A stretch of DNA of 64,000 nt from Kordia aestuariivivens (GCF_014397005.1 NZ_JACGWS010000002.1:372001-436000), one strand, 5' to 3'; numbered from the stretch's first letter, positions 1-9,168 are shown. Notes: generated by a model from the sequence alone, not told the origin. A program made the numbers and translations.

Positions 1-117
1 GATATCAGCTGCGGTTTGCTGATTGGGAACAGTCCTAGAATCGAAATCATCATCGGTACAATTTTGTAAGAATAAGACGCATGTAAATGCGAAGAGTAGT
101 TTGGTTAATTTTTTCAT
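1..117 (-). CDS. N-terminus of a lipoprotein, cut by window start
   Basis: An open frame starts with ATG at 117 and runs off the left edge, giving 39 residues. It reads as a lipoprotein signal: MKKLTKLL, a hydrophobic core, then LFLQNC, with Cys20 as the lipidated residue, followed by an acidic TDDD stretch typical of exported Bacteroidota lipoproteins. The body of the protein lies outside the window, so its function cannot be told. Confidence 0.7.
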   Translation of the reverse strand, partial: MKKLTKLLFAFTCVLFLQNCTDDDFDSRTVPNQQTAADI

Positions 118-204
118 AATGTTTACGGTTTTAATACCTTTTAGATGCAAATCTATTTAAAAGGTTGCGTTCCAAAAGGTATTAACTTTATTACTTCGAA
201 AAAA

Positions 205-1998
205 TTATACTACTTTTTTCTGTGTCGATTGTATAATAATCGCCAGCATAATAACGACCAAACAACCGAATAAATTTAACCATAAATACGGCATGAGGTC
301 AATCCACCAAACAATCACAACAATTGCTTGCGTGATTAATGCTGCTGTAAAAACTGCATTTCCTTTGACATACTTGAAGAAGAATGCTAACAAGAAAATT
401 CCTAACACATTTCCATAAAATATAGATCCAATAATATTCACCAATTGAATCAAGTTTTCAGCCAAACTTGCAAAACATGCAATGATAATAGCCAAAATTC
501 CCCAACCTAACGTGAATAATTTTGTTGCTTTCACATAATGCGCTTCGTCTTTTTCTTCTCTGACGTTTCGTTTGTACAAATCTATGGACGTAATGGTTGC
601 CAATGCATTGATTTCAGAAGCCGTAGAGGACATTGCTGCAGATAGAATTACCGCCAATAACAATCCTATCAAACCGTTTGGTAAGTATTTTAAGATGAAC
701 GAAATAAACATATAATCACGGTCATTGGTCTCGCTGTCTTTTGCAGCTTCTTTATACCACGATTTCAATTCAGCTTTTTTCTCTTTATAGGCTTCACTTT
801 CAGGATTCGCGTCAAGCGCGATTAATTCCTGTGATAATTTATCATACTTTTCACCATAATCTCCATCAATCGCACGCTTTATCAAATATTTTGATTCGGC
901 ACGATATGTTTTTTCAATACTATCTAATCGCAATAAATTTTTCTTATCGACATCATTATATGATTTTGCTAATTGTAAACTTACTGTCTTTTTCTCACCG
1001 AATAGAACAGCTTGTTTGTCTTGTAACGTTTTATAATCATTACTATACTCTGAAGCGAGTACTTTTTCAGTAGAAGTATCAATAAAGTTTAAAGGCGAAG
1101 GATTGAATTGGTAAAACACAAATACCATAACTCCGACTAATAAGATGAAAAACTGCATCGGAACTTTCAACAATCCGTTGAACATCATTCCCCAACGCAT
1201 TTCTTTTACAGATTTCCCCGAAAGATAGCGCTGCACTTGACTTTGATCGGTACCGAAGTAGGAGAGTGCTAAGAAACTTCCTCCAATAATTCCTGTCCAA
1301 ATCGTATATCTATTCTCTAAATCAAAAGAAAAATCGAGCACGTTCATTTTTCCGCTTGCGCCTGCAATATCCAGTGCTTTTATAAATCCTACATCTTCTG
1401 GAATTAAGTTTAACGTAATAAAAAAGGCAGCGAACATTCCTGCAAAAATGACAAACATTTGTTGTTTTTGAGTCACACTCACAGCTTTTGTTCCACCGGA
1501 AACGGTATAAATAATAACCATCACACCAATAATAATATTCAGCGTGACTAAATTCCAACCTAAAACAACTGATAAGATAATCGCTGGTGCAAAAATGGTA
1601 ATTCCTGCGGCCAATCCACGTTGAATTAAAAATAGAATAGCTGTTAAACTTCTGGTTTTCAAATCAAATCGATTTTCCAAAAATTCGTACGCTGTATATA
1701 CTTTGAGTTTGTGATACAATGGAATAAAAACCATACAGATAAAAACCATGGCAATTGGCACTCCAAAATAGAATTGTACAAATCCCATTCCGTCGCTAAA
1801 CGCTTGTCCTGTGGTTGATAAAAAGGTAATTGCACTGGCTTGTGTAGCCATAACAGACAAACCAATGGTCCACCATTTTGAGCTATTTCCACCTCTAATA
1901 TAATCTTGCACGTTTTGGCTTCCGCGCGTTTTCCAAGTTCCATAACCAACAATTGCGGCTAATGTTCCTATCAATACAATCCAGTCTAATGTGAGCAT
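205..1998 (-). CDS. Sodium:solute symporter (SSS family)
   Basis: A 597-residue integral membrane protein of the SSS (SLC5-like) fold, which moves an organic solute into the cell with Na+. The N-terminal part has the usual hydrophobic segments, with a GxSxxATQ-type stretch (GLSVMATQASAITFLS) in TM2 and VSGGTKAVSVTQ in the middle; the core ends with AAMSSTASEINALATI. An unusual hydrophilic, Lys/Glu-rich and probably coiled-coil insert of about 120 residues (roughly 300-420) interrupts two membrane segments and makes the protein longer than a minimal SSS. It is the last gene of a PIG-L / 34-aa protein / symporter operon, so its solute may be a sugar or amide freed by the upstream deacetylase. 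The substrate itself is not readable. Confidence 0.9.
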   Translation of the reverse strand: MLTLDWIVLIGTLAAIVGYGTWKTRGSQNVQDYIRGGNSSKWWTIGLSVMATQASAITFLSTTGQAFSDGMGFVQFYFGVPIAMVFICMVFIPLYHKLKVYTAYEFLENRFDLKTRSLTAILFLIQRGLAAGITIFAPAIILSVVLGWNLVTLNIIIGVMVIIYTVSGGTKAVSVTQKQQMFVIFAGMFAAFFITLNLIPEDVGFIKALDIAGASGKMNVLDFSFDLENRYTIWTGIIGGSFLALSYFGTDQSQVQRYLSGKSVKEMRWGMMFNGLLKVPMQFFILLVGVMVFVFYQFNPSPLNFIDTSTEKVLASEYSNDYKTLQDKQAVLFGEKKTVSLQLAKSYNDVDKKNLLRLDSIEKTYRAESKYLIKRAIDGDYGEKYDKLSQELIALDANPESEAYKEKKAELKSWYKEAAKDSETNDRDYMFISFILKYLPNGLIGLLLAVILSAAMSSTASEINALATITSIDLYKRNVREEKDEAHYVKATKLFTLGWGILAIIIACFASLAENLIQLVNIIGSIFYGNVLGIFLLAFFFKYVKGNAVFTAALITQAIVVIVWWIDLMPYLWLNLFGCLVVIMLAIIIQSTQKKVV

Positions 1999-2010
1999 GT
2001 TGTCGGTGGG

Positions 2011-2115
2011 TTATGAGAAAATATTCATGAGTATGTAAAAGAAAATAATGTATGCCAAGTTGGCTAACAAAATGACGGTATACATTTTTTTCCAGACAAA
2101 TTTTTCAGTTTCCAT
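2011..2115 (-). CDS. 34-aa single-pass membrane protein between deacetylase and symporter
   Basis: A short frame starts with ATG at 2115, three bases after the stop of the PIG-L gene, and ends 12 bases before the symporter start. It encodes METEKFVWKKMYTVILLANL followed by a hydrophobic run ending NIFS. The pattern is a basic cytoplasmic end and one transmembrane helix. Its tight packing inside the operon argues that it is translated. By analogy with small subunits that accompany SSS transporters (for example YhdT with PanF), it may be an accessory or stability partner of the symporter. That role is an inference from position only. Confidence 0.6.
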   Translation of the reverse strand: METEKFVWKKMYTVILLANLAYIIFFYILMNIFS

Positions 2116-2118
2116 GAG

Positions 2119-4650
2119 TTAGTTTTTAAGTTGTGGTTGTGTGATAATTTGTGATTTGCCAACAGAAATCATATTGGTAAAAAGTTTGTATGCGCCAGGA
2201 ACGCCCGCAGGCAATTCGCGGAAAAAACTCAATCCTGTATAGATGTAGTTTCCTTTTCCGTATTTGGCAATTAACAAACTTCCTTTTTTTGCTGTTTCTC
2301 CTTTGTCGTTCATGGAAAGTATTGGCGTAAATTCGGGTGCCCAATCATTCGGGAAATACAATCCGCGTTCTTGAACCCAACCGTCAAAATCTTTTGCAGT
2401 TATTTTATTTGGAAAGTTTACAATAGAATGATCTTTCGCAATAACTTCTACTTTTGCATATTCGTCCGTGACACGATCGCGTGATAATGTCAATTTATAC
2501 GGCGCTAATTCGTTTGCGTCTACTTTTATGCGGCGACTTGTGTTGTATTGTACAATGACGTTTCCACCATTTTTTACATATTCTAGAATATATTTTTGCT
2601 TAAATTTTAATTCGTCAACTGTATTGTACGCTCTAATTCCTACGACAACTGCGTCAAATTTATCAAGTGAAGTTGCATCAATCGTTGCCGGATCAATTAC
2701 AGTGACATCATAACCAATTTGTTTTAAACTTTCAGGAATTGCGTCTCCTGCACCTTGAATGTATCCAATATATTGACCGCCTTTTTGTATGTTCAAGCGA
2801 ACGACTTTCGTTTCAGAAGGTAATAAAACCGATTGTTTCGGAATGTGATCGTATTCAATTTCGTTGAGTGCTTGCGTGTATTTTTTATCCCCAATAAATA
2901 CTTCTGGTACTAAAACGCCTTCGCTTTGTGTTGCTGGTGGAATCACCGTAAACATTAGGGTAACTGCATCGCCTTTTTGAGCAATGGTTACTTTTTGCTT
3001 ATCTGGATATACTTTCCAGCTATACGGATGTTTGATAGAAACATAGCCGTCAATATTGTCTTTTCCTGCTTTTACTGTTACCGGAATTTCTTTGGCTTCT
3101 TTTGAAGAAAAAATCAACACTTTGTCTTTAAAATTCGCCGTAACTGCAGGTAATATTTCAAACGGTTGGTACAATTCACCTTTATCAGGTTTTGAATATC
3201 GGTACACAACAGGTTTTGTAATGGTAATTGGTTTTCCGTCAATTTCAAGATTGAATTGCAACTTCGCAGGTCTTGGAGTTTCTGGCAATCCACGTAAATG
3301 CTGATCGGCAACGTTGTACATTCCTAAGGTTCCTTTTTCAAATAACCAATACGGTGCAGAATAATTGTCAGTTGCTAAATTGATCGCTAATTGAAAATTT
3401 TCTTTTGTATTTGGTTGTAATAAAAGCGTTTTTGGAGTTGTTTTTTGATCGCTTGAAGAAGTAATTGATTTCAGATTGATGTTCGCGTTGCTTCTGTTTA
3501 ACGCTTCAACATTCACTTGCACGTTTGCTCTTGGTGTTGCATTTGGAGTCGCGGCAGATGCTTCTAAGTACAATCCGGCGCAAGCCTGAATAATTAATTC
3601 AATTTCACTTAATTTAATCGCTTTCCAATGTTCATCTTCGAGTTTTTGAATCATTCCATACGCTTCCATTAATTTTGGTAAATGCGAAGCTGGATTTACG
3701 AAGTTGAAGTTTTTTTCAACGGTAGTTAGAATGTTTCCGATTGCTTTTCCACCTTTCACACGATTCCAAGAAGTATCAATTCCTGAAAAAATATTGCTTT
3801 TATCTTCTGGAAAATCTCCTTTTAAAAACTCTACATATTCTTGTTGCGAACCACGTGAAGTTAAACGTCCAAAACCTTGACATAAGTGTTGACTACTCGC
3901 AATGGAAGCCAATTCGTTATTTGATAATCCTTTTAACGGATAATATACGCCAATATCGAAATTCAACATTTTGCTTTTATCAGCTTCTTCAAACTTTTTT
4001 CTACTTCCGTAAAACCACCAAGATGTATTGAAAAATAAACGTGTTGGTTGCCAAGTTTCGTAATCAGAAAGTTGTGAAGCATACGCGTTTTTGTCGCCAG
4101 CTAAATCAAAAGCTTCCATACTTAACATAGCAGAAGTGGTATGATGTCCGTGTGTTCTTCCTGCTCTTCTGTGATCAAAACGATTGATAATTACATCGGG
4201 TTTAAATTTTCGAATTGCCCAAACCACATCGCTTAATACTTCATCTTTATTCCAAATTGCCAACGTTTCATCTGGATGTTTTGAATAGCCAAAATCATTG
4301 GCGCGTGTAAATAATTGTTGTCCGCCGTCAATACCACGCGCAGCTAATAATTCTTGTGTACGAATAACACCTAATTGTTCTCTAATTTCCGGACCAATCA
4401 AGTTTTGTCCGCCATCGCCGCGTGTAAGTGATAAATACGCCGTACGTGCTTTTACATTATTAGACAAATAGGCGATGAGTCGTGTATTTTCATCATCAGG
4501 ATGCGCAGCAATGTACAATGCAGATCCTAAAAAATTTAGTTTTTGTACTTTCTCGTAGATTTGATTGGAGGAAAGTTTATTTGGTTTTTGTGCGGTACTA
4601 ATTGACGTAAACGCACAGCATACTAGAATAAACAGGATGTATTTTCTCAT
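2119..4650 (-). CDS. Secreted PIG-L family deacetylase, large form
   Basis: An 843-residue protein with a signal peptide (MRKYILFILVCCAFTSISTA, then Q). The PIG-L/LmbE domain follows directly: the zinc motif AHPDDEN has His50, Asp52 and Asp53, and the second His cluster HGHH is at 167-170. This family removes N-acetyl groups from GlcNAc-like sugars using a metal. Beyond about residue 350 come beta-rich segments and a C-terminal Rossmann-like region (VVVGIRAYNTVDELKFK, NGGNVIVQYNTSRR), resembling the glutamine-amidotransferase-like domain often attached in Bacteroidota. It is the first gene of the operon leading to the symporter and probably works in the periplasm or at the surface. The substrate is unknown. 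Confidence 0.88.
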   Translation of the reverse strand: MRKYILFILVCCAFTSISTAQKPNKLSSNQIYEKVQKLNFLGSALYIAAHPDDENTRLIAYLSNNVKARTAYLSLTRGDGGQNLIGPEIREQLGVIRTQELLAARGIDGGQQLFTRANDFGYSKHPDETLAIWNKDEVLSDVVWAIRKFKPDVIINRFDHRRAGRTHGHHTTSAMLSMEAFDLAGDKNAYASQLSDYETWQPTRLFFNTSWWFYGSRKKFEEADKSKMLNFDIGVYYPLKGLSNNELASIASSQHLCQGFGRLTSRGSQQEYVEFLKGDFPEDKSNIFSGIDTSWNRVKGGKAIGNILTTVEKNFNFVNPASHLPKLMEAYGMIQKLEDEHWKAIKLSEIELIIQACAGLYLEASAATPNATPRANVQVNVEALNRSNANINLKSITSSSDQKTTPKTLLLQPNTKENFQLAINLATDNYSAPYWLFEKGTLGMYNVADQHLRGLPETPRPAKLQFNLEIDGKPITITKPVVYRYSKPDKGELYQPFEILPAVTANFKDKVLIFSSKEAKEIPVTVKAGKDNIDGYVSIKHPYSWKVYPDKQKVTIAQKGDAVTLMFTVIPPATQSEGVLVPEVFIGDKKYTQALNEIEYDHIPKQSVLLPSETKVVRLNIQKGGQYIGYIQGAGDAIPESLKQIGYDVTVIDPATIDATSLDKFDAVVVGIRAYNTVDELKFKQKYILEYVKNGGNVIVQYNTSRRIKVDANELAPYKLTLSRDRVTDEYAKVEVIAKDHSIVNFPNKITAKDFDGWVQERGLYFPNDWAPEFTPILSMNDKGETAKKGSLLIAKYGKGNYIYTGLSFFRELPAGVPGAYKLFTNMISVGKSQIITQPQLKN

Positions 4651-4809
4651 TAGGAAATATTTGGTTCAGTAAAATCAAAAATAGGAAAGTTGTACTAGAG
4701 ACCTCTAGTTTTTAACGTTCTTTAACGTTCGTCAAATTTTCATAGGAAAATAAACCATTAATTTAGCGTTTTTTAGGTGTAATTTTTCTTCTGTAAATTC
4801 CATAAAAAA

Positions 4810-4827
4810 AGCGAACCGAAGTTCGCT
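4810..4827 (-). terminator. Hairpin terminator of the first peptide gene
   Basis: AGCGAAC and GTTCGCT form a 7-bp stem with a CGAA loop; read on the minus strand it is followed by a T run (4804-4809). It lies 21 bases downstream of the peptide gene ending at 4848. The same hairpin recurs at 5186-5203. Confidence 0.75.
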
Positions 4828-4847
4828 GATTGTCTTTTTTTGATGTC

Positions 4848-5072
4848 TTAACATTTACATCCAGACACGAACCTTGTGTACGTATTCAGTGTACATATAA
4901 TTGTGTCATGAGTCACTGGTAAAGGAGCTTGAATTGTATCTGGTAAAGGAATTGGTACAGGACAATACTGAGATTGGTTTGTTGTTGTTGCGCCGCCTTT
5001 TACAGTTGAAATTCCTACATTGGAAATTGTAGATTTACCAAGTTTTAAGTTTTTTAAATGTTGTTTTTTCAT
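4848..5072 (-). CDS. Double-glycine peptide precursor (class I lanthipeptide-like leader)
   Basis: A 74-residue peptide. The leader MKKQHLKNLKLGKSTISNVG has the Lys/Leu-rich start and the LxLxKSxIS core of Bacteroidota class I lanthipeptide-like precursors and ends in KGG. The predicted core carries Thr/Ser and three late Cys plus one early Cys (SQYCPVP, TIICTLNT, SGCKC), which fits lanthionine or disulfide formation. It is the most downstream of four minus-strand precursors at 4.8-5.9 kb, each apparently its own unit with its own hairpin. No modification enzyme is nearby. The identification rests on leader pattern only. Confidence 0.7.
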   Translation of the reverse strand: MKKQHLKNLKLGKSTISNVGISTVKGGATTTNQSQYCPVPIPLPDTIQAPLPVTHDTIICTLNTYTRFVSGCKC

Positions 5073-5185
5073 TGGAATTAAATTTTTGTTTCACAGGTTC
5101 AAAGAACGTTACATTGCTCATAAAAGAGAATAGGAAAAACACGGATTTAAGCTAGGATAAGCACCAAAAATTGAAGCATGAAAAA

Positions 5186-5203
5186 AGCGAACCGAAGTTC
5201 GCT
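5186..5203 (-). terminator. Hairpin terminator of the second peptide gene
   Basis: AGCGAAC-CGAA-GTTCGCT is identical to the hairpin at 4810-4827, with a T run on the minus strand. It lies 39 bases downstream of the peptide gene ending at 5242. Confidence 0.75.
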
Positions 5204-5241
5204 TTTAGTATAGATATTAGATTAAATGTTAGTATTTGCGA

Positions 5242-5505
5242 CTAGTAATATTCGCAATCTACATTAAAGCAGGAAGGTCCATTAGAACCACAATTAACTT
5301 GTGTTTGACAGTTATTAGTATTGTTTCCGCCGCCGCCTTCATTAGGGCAATAGCAATCACTCATAAAATTAGGATCGTTAGACGGGCAATCTTGCCAATA
5401 GCAAGAACCGTTTTCAGATTGATATCCACCTTTTGTAGCACTAACTTCTAAATTTGAAATTGATTTTTTATTCAGTTGTAAACTGTTAAGTTTTCTTTTT
5501 TTCAT
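5242..5505 (-). CDS. Double-glycine peptide precursor, Cys/Asn-rich core
   Basis: An 87-residue peptide with leader MKKRKLNSLQLNKKSISNLE and ATKGG, the canonical Bacteroidota class I lanthipeptide-like leader. The core is about 60 residues, rich in Asn, Gly, Ser and Cys (eight Cys, including CYWQDC, DCYC and CFNVDC), with a GGGGNNTNNC linker. It has the longest core of the family in this window. The function of the mature product is unknown. The leader matches the gene just upstream (5537-5710) almost residue for residue, while the cores differ, as expected for diversified precursors fed to one shared machinery. Confidence 0.72.
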   Translation of the reverse strand: MKKRKLNSLQLNKKSISNLEVSATKGGYQSENGSCYWQDCPSNDPNFMSDCYCPNEGGGGNNTNNCQTQVNCGSNGPSCFNVDCEYY

Positions 5506-5536
5506 GATTCAATATTTTAATGGTTTTATAAAATGT

Positions 5537-5710
5537 TTAGCAGATGCAATCAGAATTAAACAAACAATTAGTATTTGTTTTACCTTCATCGCATATAATG
5601 TTACTATCGGCATTACATGTACGTCCGCTTCCACCTTTAGCTACAAAAATTTCTAAGTTGGAGATTGATTTTTTGTTCAGTTGTAAACTTTTAAGATTTT
5701 TTTTTTTCAT
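5537..5710 (-). CDS. Double-glycine peptide precursor (lanthipeptide-like)
   Basis: A 57-residue peptide. The frame is open 14 codons further upstream, but the start is placed at ATG 5710 because from there the leader MKKKNLKSLQLNKKSISNLE aligns with its neighbour at 5242-5505. After AKGG the core is about 27 residues with CNADSNIICDEGKTNTNC and a C-terminal DCIC. An A-rich stretch directly before the start is typical of Bacteroidota translation initiation, which uses no Shine-Dalgarno site. Confidence 0.7.
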   Translation of the reverse strand: MKKKNLKSLQLNKKSISNLEIFVAKGGSGRTCNADSNIICDEGKTNTNCLFNSDCIC

Positions 5711-5733
5711 GATATAAATTTTAGATTTGACTA

Positions 5734-5919
5734 TTAGTAACACGCATAACATTGTCCATTATACCATTGAATTCCCCAACCATAACATTGTGATTGTGGC
5801 CAGTTAATTGGAATTCCGCCAGTTCCGCCACAAAATCTGGTTTTTCCACCATTGACATTTTTTTGAGAGTCTTTACTCAATACTTTTGTTCCCTTAAGAT
5901 TTGAAATGTTTTTTAACAT
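5734..5919 (-). CDS. Double-glycine peptide precursor with a second leader type
   Basis: A 61-residue peptide. The leader MLKNISNLKGTKVLSKDSQK followed by NVNGG is different from the three downstream precursors. It matches the type seen at 25527 and 26034 (LSKxEQKxINGG), a leader class cleaved by peptidase-containing ABC exporters in other bacteria. The core is aromatic and Gly/Cys-rich (RFCGGTGG, QCYGWGIQWYNGQCYACY). It sits at the head of the four-gene precursor cluster. Two leader classes side by side suggest two export or maturation routes. Confidence 0.68.
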   Translation of the reverse strand: MLKNISNLKGTKVLSKDSQKNVNGGKTRFCGGTGGIPINWPQSQCYGWGIQWYNGQCYACY

Positions 5920-6093
5920 AAGTGTAAATTTTTGGTTAATAATGAAAAATTAAGAAAAACAAATAAAAGAGCGTTACGGAAACACCTTACTTAACGTTTT
6001 AACATCCTCAATGTGATACATTTCAGAAAGTTCAACGTGGCGCATTTTGACAAGTTTACCTTGAGCCTATCGAAAGATTCCTAAATAATTCCG

Positions 6094-6101
6094 TAGTTTT
6101 G
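6094..6101 (+). promoter_or_regulatory. Possible -7 element (TAnnTTTG) for the aminopeptidase
   Basis: TAGTTTTG matches the Bacteroidota -7 consensus TAnnTTTG, 30 bases before ATG 6132. A clear -33 TTTG at the right spacing is not visible, so this is weak. Confidence 0.3.
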
Positions 6102-6131
6102 AAAAGACAGTTTTAATTCACACATACATTC

Positions 6132-7997
6132 ATGAATACATTAAAAAATAGTGCCTTTATTTTGATTGCTTGCCTGATGGTAAGTTGTTCAACATCTCAA
6201 AAAGAAGAAATGAAAGAAATCATCGCGTATGCAAATGATACACATTCGTACGCAAAACCAAACGAAGCTGTTGCAAAGCATTTATTGCTCAACATTACTG
6301 TTGATTTTGATAAAAAAAATATCACAGGAACAGCTACATATACCATAGAAAGTACAAATGCTTCCGAAATTGTATTTGATGCGAAAAACTTGAACATTCA
6401 GAAAATAACTGTTGATGGAAAAGAAGTGAAGTTTTCGCTTGGCGCGAATGATGCCGTATTGGGACAATCATTGTCAATTCCGATTGAAAAAAACTCAAAA
6501 ACAGTTGCCATTACTTACGAAACAACAGATAAGACAGAAGCATTACAGTTTTTAAACCCACAACAAACCGCCGATAAAGAACATCCGTTTTTACTAACAC
6601 AAGGACAAGCAATTTTAACGCGAACCTGGATTCCTATTCAAGACAGTCCACAAGTACGATTAACATATACAGCAAATGTAAAAGTGCCAAAAGAGTTATT
6701 GGCGATTATGAGTGCGGAAAACCCAAAAGAGAAAAACGAAAACGGACAGTACAGTTTTGAAATGAAACAACCAATTTCACCGTATTTAATTGCGTTAGCA
6801 GTTGGCGATTTGGTATATAAAGAAATCAGTCCACGAACTGGCGTATATGCTGAAAAATCGATGATTGACAAAGTTCATTACGAGTTTGCAGACATGGAAA
6901 AAATGGTAAAAGCTGCTGAAAATTTATATGGAGCGTATGCTTGGGATCAGTTTGATGTGGTTGTATTGCCACCAAGTTTTCCGTTTGGCGGCATGGAAAA
7001 TCCACGATTGACATTTGCAACACCAACCGTAATTGCAGGCGATCGTAGTTTAACAAGTTTGATAGCGCACGAATTGGCACATTCTTGGTCTGGAAACTTA
7101 GTTACAAATGCTACATGGAATGACTTCTGGTTGAACGAAGGTTTCACAGTATACTTTGAAATGCGCATCATGGAAGCGTTATATGGAAAAGAATATGCAA
7201 ATATGTTAGCTTCAATAGGAAGACAAGATTTGGCAGAAGAAATAGAAGGTTTTAAAAATCAGCCAACAGCAACACATTTAAAGTTAGACTTGAAAGGGAA
7301 AAATCCTGATGATGGAATGAATAGTATTGCATACGACAAAGGATATTTATTCCTAAGAACTTTAGAAGAAACCGTTGGACGCGAAAATATGGATACTTTT
7401 CTAAAAGAATATTTCAATAAGCATGCGTTTTCTACCATGACAACAGAAAAATTTGTTGTGTATTTAAACAAAGAATTATTACAAAAAAACAAGGTTGATT
7501 TTAATGTAAACGATTGGATTTACAACCCCGGAATTCCAGCAAACGCAGCAAAAATTCAATCTGATAAGTTTCAAAAAGTAGAAGAAGCTATTGTCAATTG
7601 GGAAAAAGGAACTTTAAGCGAAGTTGATTTGTGTAAAAAAGAGTGGAACATTCAACAAAAAATACATTTCATCAGAAACATTCCTGCAGGAATATCTATA
7701 GAAAAATTCACTGCTTTAGATACGGCATGTAATTTTTCAAACGCGACCAATTCATACATTGCCATGGTTTGGTTTGAACAAACCATCAATCATGATTATC
7801 ATGCAAACAATGTTGATGCACAAATTGAAAACTTTTTAATGAGCGTTGGTCGTCGTTGGTATGTTTCAACCTTATACAAAGCATTCAAGCGAAATAACAA
7901 ACTAGAAGAAGCAAAACGTATGTATACAAAAGCACGTCCAAATTATCATTCAGTTACAGTAAATACGATTGATGAAATGCTTGGTGTGACTTTTTAA
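6132..7997 (+). CDS. M1 family zinc aminopeptidase (leukotriene A4 hydrolase-like), lipoprotein
   Basis: A 621-residue protein with a lipoprotein signal (ILIACLMVSC, Cys19). It has the M1 fold in order: an N-terminal beta domain, the exopeptidase motif GGMENP, the zinc motif HELAH at 313-317 and its third ligand Glu336 in WLNEGF, and a C-terminal helical domain with the end resembling LTA4-hydrolase (RRWYVSTLYKAFKRNN). It cleaves N-terminal residues from peptides, here probably in the periplasm. It stands alone, with a hairpin terminator after it. Confidence 0.92.
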   Translation: MNTLKNSAFILIACLMVSCSTSQKEEMKEIIAYANDTHSYAKPNEAVAKHLLLNITVDFDKKNITGTATYTIESTNASEIVFDAKNLNIQKITVDGKEVKFSLGANDAVLGQSLSIPIEKNSKTVAITYETTDKTEALQFLNPQQTADKEHPFLLTQGQAILTRTWIPIQDSPQVRLTYTANVKVPKELLAIMSAENPKEKNENGQYSFEMKQPISPYLIALAVGDLVYKEISPRTGVYAEKSMIDKVHYEFADMEKMVKAAENLYGAYAWDQFDVVVLPPSFPFGGMENPRLTFATPTVIAGDRSLTSLIAHELAHSWSGNLVTNATWNDFWLNEGFTVYFEMRIMEALYGKEYANMLASIGRQDLAEEIEGFKNQPTATHLKLDLKGKNPDDGMNSIAYDKGYLFLRTLEETVGRENMDTFLKEYFNKHAFSTMTTEKFVVYLNKELLQKNKVDFNVNDWIYNPGIPANAAKIQSDKFQKVEEAIVNWEKGTLSEVDLCKKEWNIQQKIHFIRNIPAGISIEKFTALDTACNFSNATNSYIAMVWFEQTINHDYHANNVDAQIENFLMSVGRRWYVSTLYKAFKRNNKLEEAKRMYTKARPNYHSVTVNTIDEMLGVTF

Positions 7998-8012
7998 ATT
8001 AAGACAAAAAAG

Positions 8013-8046
8013 AAAGGATAAAATAAGGGCATATTTTATCCTTTTT
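8013..8046 (+). terminator. Hairpin terminator after the aminopeptidase
   Basis: AAAGGATAAAATA and TATTTTATCCTTT pair perfectly over 13 bp around a 6-base loop and are followed by T residues, 15 bases after the stop at 7997. The remaining spacer to 8235 is AT-rich, with two copies of CTATTGATTA but no gene that I can see. Confidence 0.8.
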
Positions 8047-8235
8047 CAAATGAGATTATATATAAGCCAAGTAGGTTAAGCGTGGAATATTACTTAAGTA
8101 TGACTTAGATATATTTAGTAATTAATTTATCAGATTATTACATTATCAATGTCGTGAAATTTTATAACTATTGATTACGGTTTTACCATATAACCGCTAT
8201 TCTATTGCTATTGATTAATAGGCGTTTTTGTAGGA

Positions 8236-9168
8236 TTATAGCCTTAACTCTTTACGTAGTATACTATCTTTTACACCATTTTTAGACCAATACGGACTCT
8301 TCAACTGTTTGATTCTCGTTGCTTTAGTCGTCAATAATTTGGCATTACTTCCGTAGCCACTTGTCGTTCTTTCAGTCCAACCCAAAATATCGTACGGAAA
8401 GCTAGTGTTGAAGTTTATAGCAAGTTTTCTGTTCAATTTTGGATAGTTTAATGTGTATGTTGAAATGGTTCCATTTGCTGTTAATGTTGCTATTGCTTCA
8501 TACGCTTTTAGCGGAATATGTTTCATGCGTAATACTTCAAATGCAGGAATAATTTGCTGTGCTCCTGTGGGTAATTGAGTTGGATCAATTCTGAGTTTTG
8601 TCCACAATTCATCTTCTAAAATTGCTTTCTCAGTCGTAAATTCCTGATCCGATTCACTTTCAAAATACGAATACGATTGTACTTCAAACTGTTCTCTAGT
8701 ATTCAATTGTGTAAAAATATGCCCGCACCATTCTTGCATGGAAGCAGTGACTTTTATCGCATGTTTATTGTTTGCCACAGGATAAAATGTACTTGTCATG
8801 GTGCTATACGGATAAATTCCGGTGTAGAATTTCTTCGTACTATTCAATTTTAAAATTGGAATATTATTCGGACGTTGTTGATCTGCTTTGACTTGTTTTG
8901 TTGGATTAAAATCTTCCGTAACGTAAATTAATACAGATTTCCCTTTGTGAATTTCGCCGTAACGCGCTTGTTCAAGTTCGTAAGAAGTGATTTCCGCTGT
9001 ACCAGCATACCAATACTTGTTGAATGCTTCTGAAGTTGGTTGTGCAAGTTTGGAAACGGTTGTTATTGTTAAAGTTGTAGCGGTATCATTTTTAATATTG
9101 GAACAAGCTATAATCGTTCCTATGATCGTAAGTCCAGCTAAAATAAGGTGTCGTGAGATCGATTTCAT
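8236..9168 (-). CDS. Conserved lipoprotein, unknown function
   Basis: A 310-residue protein with a lipobox (LTIIGTIIAC, Cys22). The body has a recognisable conserved block, FNKYWYAGTAEITSYELEQA, then a beta-rich stretch that mentions no catalytic motif I know. I recall similar Flavobacteriia lipoproteins being labelled septum formation inhibitor Maf in databases, but this sequence does not carry the Maf motif, and the true Maf is at 10096. It is read in the same direction as the small membrane protein at 9226. Function unknown. Confidence 0.75.
   Translation of the reverse strand: MKSISRHLILAGLTIIGTIIACSNIKNDTATTLTITTVSKLAQPTSEAFNKYWYAGTAEITSYELEQARYGEIHKGKSVLIYVTEDFNPTKQVKADQQRPNNIPILKLNSTKKFYTGIYPYSTMTSTFYPVANNKHAIKVTASMQEWCGHIFTQLNTREQFEVQSYSYFESESDQEFTTEKAILEDELWTKLRIDPTQLPTGAQQIIPAFEVLRMKHIPLKAYEAIATLTANGTISTYTLNYPKLNRKLAINFNTSFPYDILGWTERTTSGYGSNAKLLTTKATRIKQLKSPYWSKNGVKDSILRKELRL

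Noticed and set aside
8236-9168. Maf (septum inhibitor) label for the lipoprotein
   Set aside because: It lacks the ASGSPRR motif and acidic site; the real Maf is at 10096.
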